Source: Acidimicrobiales bacterium
GTDB taxonomy: Bacteria; Actinomycetota; Acidimicrobiia; Acidimicrobiales; Aldehydirespiratoraceae
Direction: 5' to 3'
DNA length: 64,000 nucleotides
Assembly (NCBI GenBank): GCA_041394245.1
Contig: JAWKIR010000002.1
Span: forward strand, 806,001 to 870,000
Shown here: piece by piece, positions 58,495 through 64,000 of the stretch
How positions within the stretch are numbered: the first letter of the stretch is position 1
How the letters are laid out: the number at the start of each line of letters is the position of its first letter
Notes under the pieces: generated by a model
What the model was told of the DNA's origin: nothing
Seen by the model: the letters and a program-made list of their open reading frames with translations, nothing else
Database searches by the model: none
Program-made: the position numbers and the translations under genes

Positions 58495-58827
58495 ATGTTC
58501 TCCAACATCGGAGGCCTCGAGGTCCTGTTCGTCATGGTCGTCGCGTTGATCGTGCTGGGCCCCACCAAGCTGCCCGAGGCCGCCCGTCAGGCCGGCCGCT
58601 TCATCAACGAGGCCCGCCGTATCTCCGCCGGATTCCAGAGGGAGTTCCGCGAGGCGGTGCAGGATCCCATCATCGAGGCCGAAGCCCGGGTCCGCGGCTC
58701 GATCGCGAATGCGACGAAGGCCGTCAGCGAGCCGTTCGACGAGATGAACAAGACGTTCAGCGCTCCCGTCGAGCCGTCGGAACCCGAGGCCGCCTCATCC
58801 GATGACCCGGAACCCACCGATGACTGA
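58495..58827 (+). CDS. tatB: Twin-arginine translocase subunit TatB/TatA
   Basis: A 110-residue protein with one short membrane helix (about 5-21), the hinge LGPTKLPEAARQAG, an amphipathic helix and an acidic tail. The glutamate-containing start (FSNIGGLEVLFVM) favours TatB over TatA. It overlaps tatC by eight bases. Only one TatA/B gene is in the window, so a TatA must lie elsewhere or this protein serves both roles. Confidence 0.88.
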   Translation: MFSNIGGLEVLFVMVVALIVLGPTKLPEAARQAGRFINEARRISAGFQREFREAVQDPIIEAEARVRGSIANATKAVSEPFDEMNKTFSAPVEPSEPEAASSDDPEPTDD

Positions 58828-59590
58828 CACCGAGGAGCGGCCCGTCAACGAGGCGCGGATGTCGCTCATCGAACACCTGACCGAGCTCCGCCGACGTCTG
58901 GTGATCTCGTTCGTGGCGATCGCGATCGGCGCCGTCATCGGCTGGTTCGCCTACGACTGGATTGTCGATCAGCTGCTCCGTCCGTACTGCAGCATCGTGG
59001 AGACCGACCAGGAATGTCGCGTCGTTGCTCGGGGACCACTCGAGTTCTTCAACGTGAAGCTCACCATCGCCGGCTACAGCGGCATCATCATGGCGATGCC
59101 CGTCGTGCTCTGGCAGGTGTGGCGCTTCGTCGCCCCGGGGCTCTACACCCATGAGAAGAAGTACGCCGTGCCGTTCATCGCGTCGGCGGTGGCGCTGTTC
59201 TTCCTCGGTGCCGGGCTCGCCTACTGGAGCGTTCCCAAGGCGCTCGACTGGCTGATCAGCCAGGGTGGTGAGAACTTCGAGGCACTGTTCGCCCCCGAGG
59301 AGTACTTCGGCTTCATCGTGAAGATGATGCTGGCGTTCGGCATCGGATTCGAGTTCCCGATCGCGTTGGTCTTCCTGCAGATGTTGGGCCTCGTCAAGAA
59401 CGAGACGCTCCGCAAGGGTCGCCAGTACGCCATCGTCGGCATCGTCGCCCTCGTGGCGGTCCTCACGCCCAGCGGCGATCCGTTCACCCTCGCAGTCCTG
59501 TCGGTGCCGATGTATGTCTTCTACGAGCTGTCGATTCTGTTCGGACGTCTACGGATCAGGCGAGCCGACAAGCCGGCCGCGGCGGCGTGA
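58820..59590 (+). CDS. tatC: Twin-arginine translocase subunit TatC
   Basis: A 256-residue protein with six membrane helices. EARMSLIEHLTELRRRL near residue 14 is the signal-binding cytoplasmic start, and the family's PVVLWQVWRFVAPGLYTHEKKY segment follows. It receives twin-arginine precursors and exports folded proteins. ATG at MTDTEERPV is used; a start 18 bases earlier is possible. Its stop overlaps the helY start. Confidence 0.94.
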   Translation: MTDTEERPVNEARMSLIEHLTELRRRLVISFVAIAIGAVIGWFAYDWIVDQLLRPYCSIVETDQECRVVARGPLEFFNVKLTIAGYSGIIMAMPVVLWQVWRFVAPGLYTHEKKYAVPFIASAVALFFLGAGLAYWSVPKALDWLISQGGENFEALFAPEEYFGFIVKMMLAFGIGFEFPIALVFLQMLGLVKNETLRKGRQYAIVGIVALVAVLTPSGDPFTLAVLSVPMYVFYELSILFGRLRIRRADKPAAAA

Positions 59591-62091
59591 CCGGCCCGGC
59601 CGAGCGCACCTTTCGACTCGACCGGTTCCAGATCGAAGCGATCGAGCATCTCGACGCCGGTCGGTCGGTGATCGTGAGCGCGCCCACCGGTAGCGGCAAG
59701 ACCGTCGTGGCCGAACACGCAATCGACCGGGCCGTCAGCGAGGGCCGGCGGGCCTTCTACACCACTCCGATCAAGGCGCTCTCGAACCAGAAGTATCGCG
59801 ACCTGGCCGAGCGCATCGGCACCTCGCGGGTCGGACTGCTCACCGGCGACAACGCGATCAACCCCGACGCCGACGTCGTCGTCATGACGACCGAGGTACT
59901 GCGCAACATGCTCTACGAGGGGCGCGACCTCCACGAGCTCGCGTTCGTCGTGCTCGACGAGGTCCATTATCTCGAGGATTCGTTCCGGGGTCCGGTGTGG
60001 GAGGAGGTCATCCTCCACCTTCCGCCCCACGTCGCCCTCGTGTGTCTGTCGGCGACCGTCTCCAACAGCGACGAGGTGGGGGGCTGGTTGGAGTCGGTGC
60101 GCGGCCCGACCGGGATCGTGGTCGAAACGGCTCGACCGGTCGAGCTCACCAACCTCTACGCCGTCGGCGACCGCCGGGGCGACCGTCTCCACATCCTCCC
60201 GACCCTGGTCGACGGGCGCCCGAACCCGGAGGGCGATCGATTCGACCCGGACCTTCGTCGGGGGCGCAACCAGCACCCCAAGCAGAAACGACCGCCGTGG
60301 CGCGCACCGTCGCGACTCGAGCTCCTCGACGAGCTCGAGGACAAGGACCTCCTCCCGGTCATCTGGTTCGTGTTCAGCCGCAAGGGCTGCGACGAGGCCG
60401 CGGCAACGGTGCGCCGCGCCGGTGTTCGCTACACCGACAACGACGAGGCCATGCGCATCCGGGCGATCGCGCAGGACCGTCTCGCCGGACTCGATCCCGG
60501 TGATCTCGCACTTCTCGACACCGCCGGCTGGCTCGACCGTCTCGAACGGGGGATCGCGAGCCACCACGCCGGGCTCGTCCCCGCCTTCAAGGAGGCGGTC
60601 GAGGTCTGCTTCGCCGAAGGCCTCGTCCGGGTCGTCTTCGCGACCGAGACGCTCGCCCTCGGCGTCAACCTGCCCGCCCGCAGCGTCGTGATCGACAAGC
60701 TGACCAAGTTCACCGGCGAGCATCACGAACTGCTCACACCGGCCCAGTTCACCCAGCTCACCGGCCGGGCGGGCCGGCGCGGGATCGACGAGCGCGGCCA
60801 CGCGATCGTGCCGTGGTCGCCGTTCACCCAGTTCGACCAGGTGGCGTCGCTCGCCGGGAGCCGGGCCTTCAAGCTGCGCTCGGCGTTCCAGCCGACCTAC
60901 AACATGGCGGTCAACCTCCTGCAGCGTCACGAGCCCGACGCCGCACGGGCCCTGCTGGCCCGCAGCTTCGCCCAGTACCAGGCCGACGCGGGCGTCGCCC
61001 GGCTCGAGGCCCGTCTGGTGCGCGAGCGGGCGAAGCTCGACGACCTCCGCGCCGAGATCGCCGCCGAGTTCGGCGACGAGGCCGAAACGACGCCGGAAGA
61101 GGCCGATCCCACGGCCATCGCCGATGCCGTGTCGCGGCTCCGGCCCGGCGACATCGTCGTCGACGACAACGGCGACCGGCTGGCCGTCCTCGGGGTTTCT
61201 TGGCGAAAAGGGGGTCGGGCCCGCATCCGCCTGGTCAGCCAGAGCGCCCACGAGTTCCGTTGGGACCTGACCGATCTGGTCGAACCCCCGCTGACCATCG
61301 GCCACATCGATCTGCCCCAGCCGATGGCCGCGGAGCGGATCGATTACCGCCAGGAGGTGGCGACCAAGCTGCGCCGGAGCCGGGGCAAGAGCGGCGGGCG
61401 GGCCCAGCGACGGGTGCGGCAGCGCAACGACCCGCGCGCGACGCTCAGTCGGCTGGAACAGGAAGTGGTCCACCTCGAACGAAAGGCGCGACGCGACCAG
61501 GGATCCGTCGCTCGTCGATTCGACGCCATCTGCGAGGTCCTGCGCACCCGTGGTCTGCTCGACGGGTGGATGGTCACCGATCGCGGCGTCATGCTGGGGC
61601 GGGTCTACCACGAGTCCGATCTGCTCATCGCCGAGTCGATCAACGAAGGTCTGCTCGACGGTCTCGACCCCGCAGCCCTTGCATCGCTGGTGTCGTGCTT
61701 CACGTACGAGCACCGTCGTCCGTCCCCGCCACCGGAGCCCTGGTTTCCGTCCAAAGCGGCCAAGGAGCGGTTCCGCGACATCGACCGGCTGGCTCGCGAA
61801 CTCGCCGCGTCCGAACGCCACAACGGTGTTCCCGAGACCCGGCCACCCGAAGCAGGGTTCGCCCCGATCGCCCACTCCTGGGCAGCGGGGGAAGAACTGT
61901 CCGTGCTCCTCGAGACCGATGACGACCTCACGGCCGGCGACTTCGTTCGCAACATCAAGCAGTTGATCGACCTGTTACGCCAGATCGCCGCTGTCGCACC
62001 CGAACCCGCCACCGCACGGGCCGCGCGCCACGCCGCCGACGCCATCCACCGAGGCGTCGTCGCCCTGTCGGGCTCCGTGGAGGTCGCGTGA
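59587..62091 (+). CDS. helY: Ski2/Mtr4-like DEVH helicase (HelY)
   Basis: An 834-residue helicase: Walker A SAPTGSGKT at 31-39, DEVH at 124-127, SAT, and QLTGRAGRRGID in lobe 2, then a Mtr4-type arch-like insert and C-terminal helical domain. This family remodels RNA; the mycobacterial HelY is found beside tatC, as here. GTG start overlaps the tatC stop and its stop overlaps the next gene. Antisense open frames here are shadows. Confidence 0.93.
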   Translation: MTGPAERTFRLDRFQIEAIEHLDAGRSVIVSAPTGSGKTVVAEHAIDRAVSEGRRAFYTTPIKALSNQKYRDLAERIGTSRVGLLTGDNAINPDADVVVMTTEVLRNMLYEGRDLHELAFVVLDEVHYLEDSFRGPVWEEVILHLPPHVALVCLSATVSNSDEVGGWLESVRGPTGIVVETARPVELTNLYAVGDRRGDRLHILPTLVDGRPNPEGDRFDPDLRRGRNQHPKQKRPPWRAPSRLELLDELEDKDLLPVIWFVFSRKGCDEAAATVRRAGVRYTDNDEAMRIRAIAQDRLAGLDPGDLALLDTAGWLDRLERGIASHHAGLVPAFKEAVEVCFAEGLVRVVFATETLALGVNLPARSVVIDKLTKFTGEHHELLTPAQFTQLTGRAGRRGIDERGHAIVPWSPFTQFDQVASLAGSRAFKLRSAFQPTYNMAVNLLQRHEPDAARALLARSFAQYQADAGVARLEARLVRERAKLDDLRAEIAAEFGDEAETTPEEADPTAIADAVSRLRPGDIVVDDNGDRLAVLGVSWRKGGRARIRLVSQSAHEFRWDLTDLVEPPLTIGHIDLPQPMAAERIDYRQEVATKLRRSRGKSGGRAQRRVRQRNDPRATLSRLEQEVVHLERKARRDQGSVARRFDAICEVLRTRGLLDGWMVTDRGVMLGRVYHESDLLIAESINEGLLDGLDPAALASLVSCFTYEHRRPSPPPEPWFPSKAAKERFRDIDRLARELAASERHNGVPETRPPEAGFAPIAHSWAAGEELSVLLETDDDLTAGDFVRNIKQLIDLLRQIAAVAPEPATARAARHAADAIHRGVVALSGSVEVA

Positions 62092-62690
62092 CGATCCGCA
62101 AGGGCGAGGACTGGGGCAGCTCCGAGCCCGTTCCCGACGACGCCGTGGTCGTTGCGTCGGACCGAGACGCCGCGGAGGTCGCCGCGTCCCACCGGCGGGC
62201 CAACACGCCCATACCACCCATGCTCCTGACCGGCGGCGATCTGGCCCGCACGTTGGGGGGCGGTGGCGCACGCCCGTCGGAGAGGCGCACCCATCTCGTC
62301 GTCGACCTGGGTGCGGTGCTCCTCGACGGCAAGCTGCAGTGGTTCGTGGCCCACCTCGTCGCCCGACGCTCGTGGCTGCTCGGCAGGGTCCTCGTCGTCG
62401 CCAACGCGGCGTTCATGGGGGAGTGGAACGTGGCGCCGCGGGCCCATCCCGGCGACGGCCGGCTCGACCTGCTCGACGGCGACCCGTCCTTCGGCGATCG
62501 CCTGAAGGCGCGCCGCCGCCTCCCACTCGGCACCCACGTCCCGCATCCGGCGATCGCCGTCCGGCGGACCGACGCCGCACAGATCGATCTCGAGTCACCG
62601 ACTCCGATCCGTCTCGACGGGCATCCGGTGGGCTCCGCCCGTTCGATCAGCGTCCGCGTCGAACCCAGCGCGCTCGACATCTGGATCTGA
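62088..62690 (+). CDS. DAG/lipid-kinase C-terminal-like domain, stand-alone
   Basis: A 200-residue protein. THLVVDLGAVLLDGK, SWLLGRVLVVANAAFMGEWNVAPRAHPGDGRLDLLDG and FGDRLKARRRLPLGTHVPHPAI match the C-terminal half of actinobacterial DAGK/YegS-type lipid kinases. The N-terminal catalytic domain with its GGDGT motif is absent, so it cannot be a full kinase alone. It may bind lipid or complement another subunit. GTG start overlaps helY. Confidence 0.72.
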   Translation: MTIRKGEDWGSSEPVPDDAVVVASDRDAAEVAASHRRANTPIPPMLLTGGDLARTLGGGGARPSERRTHLVVDLGAVLLDGKLQWFVAHLVARRSWLLGRVLVVANAAFMGEWNVAPRAHPGDGRLDLLDGDPSFGDRLKARRRLPLGTHVPHPAIAVRRTDAAQIDLESPTPIRLDGHPVGSARSISVRVEPSALDIWI

Positions 62691-62719
62691 CGCTGCGGGC
62701 CCGACGCCGAAGGGGTCGG

Positions 62720-62725
62720 TAGCAT
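62720..62725 (+). promoter_or_regulatory. -10 box of the M20 gene (leaderless)
   Basis: TAGCAT exactly 7 nt before the ATG at 62733. It overlaps the alternative ATG at 62724, so I prefer the later start. Confidence 0.45.
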
Positions 62726-62732
62726 GGCGCAC

Positions 62733-63908
62733 ATGGACGTGATCGAGGCCAAGCAGAGGATCCGCGACGAGATCGATCGTCTGACACCGACGCTGCTCGA
62801 GGTCTCCCATCAGATCCACGCGAATCCCGAGCTCAATTTCGAGGAGCACTTCGCCCACGAACTACTCACCGGCGTGCTCACCGACGAGGGACTCTCGGTC
62901 GAACAGGGCGCCTACGACATGCCCACCGCCTTCGATGCACGCGTCGGCACCGCCGGTTCGACCATCGCCGTCTGCTGCGAATACGACGCCCTGCCCGGTA
63001 TCGGTCACGCGTGCGGCCACAACATCATCGCCGCCGCCGGACTCGGCGCCGGGCTCGCGGCGGCGACCGTCGCCGAGGCCCTGGGCGGTCGCCTCGCCAT
63101 CCTCGGCACACCGGCCGAAGAGGGGGGAGGGGGCAAGGAGTTCATGATCCGCCGCGGCGCGTTCGACGATGTCGACGCGGCGATGATGGTGCACCCGGCC
63201 GACCACGACCTGCGCTGGATGCAGACGATCGCCATCCACACACTCGACGTCGAATACCACGGTCGGGCCGCCCACGCCGCCGCCGCACCCCAGAAGGGCC
63301 GCAACGCGCTCGACGCGGCCGTGCTCGGCTACAACAACATCGCGGCGTTGCGTCAACACATCCTGCCCGACGAGCGCATCCACGGCGTGTTCACCGAGAG
63401 CGGCGACAAGCCCAACATCGTGCCCGAGCGGGCCGCCGCCGAGTGGTACGTGCGCTCGACCGACATGGCATCACTCGAGCCGCTCAAGGCCCGTGTGTTG
63501 GCGTGCCTCGAGGCCGGCGCGATGGCCGCCGGATGTTCGATGCAACATCACTGGAACGATCCGCCGTTCCTCGACATGGTCGACAACACCCCGCTGCTCG
63601 ACCTGTATTGCGCCAATGCCGGTGAGATCGGTCGGGCGGTGGCGGAGCCCGACCCCACATCGATCGTCGCCGGAAGCACCGACATGGGAAACGTCTCCCA
63701 TGTCGTGCCCGCGATCCATCCGATGATCAAGGTCGCACCGCAGGGTTGCGCGATCCACACGCCCGACTTCGCCGGCCATGCCCGCAGCGAGGCCGGCGAC
63801 CGTGCCGTGATCGACGGGGCCCTCTCGATGGCCCTCACGATCGTCGACCTCTGGGCCGACGGCGAATCCCTGCAATCGGTCCGCGACGCCTTCCCAGAGA
63901 ACCAATAG
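62733..63908 (+). CDS. M20-family amidohydrolase
   Basis: A 391-residue metal hydrolase. EYDALPGIGHACGHN (metal-binding) is near residues 80-94, TPAEEGGGGKEFM near 127-139, and SGRAAHA-type dimer-domain sequence (HGRAAHAAAAPQKGRNALD) near 176-194. It resembles aminoacylases and AbgB-like amidohydrolases that cleave N-acyl amino acids. ATG chosen 7 nt after TAGCAT; the ATG nine bases earlier has an AGGGG ribosome site and remains possible. Its TAG stop is part of the next -10 box. Confidence 0.88.
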   Translation: MDVIEAKQRIRDEIDRLTPTLLEVSHQIHANPELNFEEHFAHELLTGVLTDEGLSVEQGAYDMPTAFDARVGTAGSTIAVCCEYDALPGIGHACGHNIIAAAGLGAGLAAATVAEALGGRLAILGTPAEEGGGGKEFMIRRGAFDDVDAAMMVHPADHDLRWMQTIAIHTLDVEYHGRAAHAAAAPQKGRNALDAAVLGYNNIAALRQHILPDERIHGVFTESGDKPNIVPERAAAEWYVRSTDMASLEPLKARVLACLEAGAMAAGCSMQHHWNDPPFLDMVDNTPLLDLYCANAGEIGRAVAEPDPTSIVAGSTDMGNVSHVVPAIHPMIKVAPQGCAIHTPDFAGHARSEAGDRAVIDGALSMALTIVDLWADGESLQSVRDAFPENQ

Positions 63909-63911
63909 GCT
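63906..63911 (+). promoter_or_regulatory. -10 box of thyX sharing a stop codon
   Basis: TAGGCT, with TAG being the stop of the M20 gene, 9 nt before the ATG at 63921. Confidence 0.4.
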
Positions 63912-63920
63912 CACGGACCG

Positions 63921-64000
63921 ATGACGGTCTACATCGCCGAGGAGTTCACCGCCGAAGAGGCCGACATCCTCCGCCGCTACTTCACGAACCTCGACCAGCC
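63921..64000 (+). CDS. thyX: Flavin-dependent thymidylate synthase, N-terminal fragment
   Basis: Only 26 codons are in the window: MTVYIAEEFTAEEADILRRY then FTNLDQP. This start matches a ThyX-like family of actinobacteria in which FTNLDxPVFALVNLPEVV follows. ThyX makes dTMP with FAD and methylene-tetrahydrofolate. Assignment rests on a short stretch, so confidence is moderate; the catalytic motif is outside the window. Confidence 0.6.
   Translation, partial: MTVYIAEEFTAEEADILRRYFTNLDQ

Noticed and set aside
59521..61875. 784-codon minus-strand open frame
   Set aside because: It is entirely antisense to tatC and helY, which have intact family motifs.

Overview
The window is high-GC, densely coded DNA from an actinobacterium. 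The strongest markers are a complete Pup-proteasome set (ARC/Mpa ATPase, Dop, Pup, PrcB, PrcA, PafA, PafB, PafC), a fused F420-precursor synthase (FbiC), DUF3151 and DUF3052 proteins, and a HelY helicase beside TatB/TatC. The gene content and style suit a free-living, probably marine member of the Acidimicrobiia (Ilumatobacter-like). That placement is inference; no rRNA or tRNA gene is present to test it.

Layout. 1-5.4 kb: a glycan-assembly cluster (GT4, two GT2 enzymes, a UDP-galactopyranose-mutase-like flavoprotein) with a membrane GGDEF/EAL protein inside it. 5.7-6.4 kb: no credible protein gene, but a minus-strand unit with a promoter, about 570 nt of back-to-back hairpins and an intrinsic terminator. 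I read it as an undescribed structured RNA. 6.4-14.1 kb: housekeeping genes (lytic transglycosylase, GDPD, SirB1-like protein, pyruvate kinase, MobA-like protein, rhodanese, RNase D). 14.1-25.2 kb: ClC channel, a McrB-like ATPase with a nuclease-less partner, LOG protein, FbiC under a HxlR regulator, and an SLH-CAP secreted protein. 25.3-35.7 kb: SNF2 helicase, acyl-CoA dehydrogenase, transaldolase, transketolase, FIST protein, TetR regulator. 35.8-41.3 kb: an apparently dead PBP4, a LON-domain protein, four very small coupled genes ending in a ubiquitin-like sulfur carrier, then TtuA-like thiolase, TrmI and a secreted serine protease. 41.5-64 kb: ferredoxin, the proteasome locus with glutamate dehydrogenase and an amino-acid ABC transporter inserted between arc and dop, signal peptidase I, TatB/TatC, HelY, a lone DAG-kinase C-terminal domain, an M20 amidohydrolase and the start of thyX.

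How the genes work together. Dop deamidates Pup, PafA ligates it, ARC unfolds the target and PrcAB degrades it; the embedded GDH and transporter handle amino acids. TtuB/TtuA and TrmI would both modify the tRNA T-loop (positions 54 and 58). TatB/TatC and LepB serve export.

Transcription. About twenty operon-leading genes have a TANNNT box 6-10 nt before the start codon, which points to widespread leaderless mRNAs; I used this to choose several starts. Two 14-bp minisatellites at stop codons place TGA in all three frames, and a covarying double-hairpin element occurs at two convergent gene ends.
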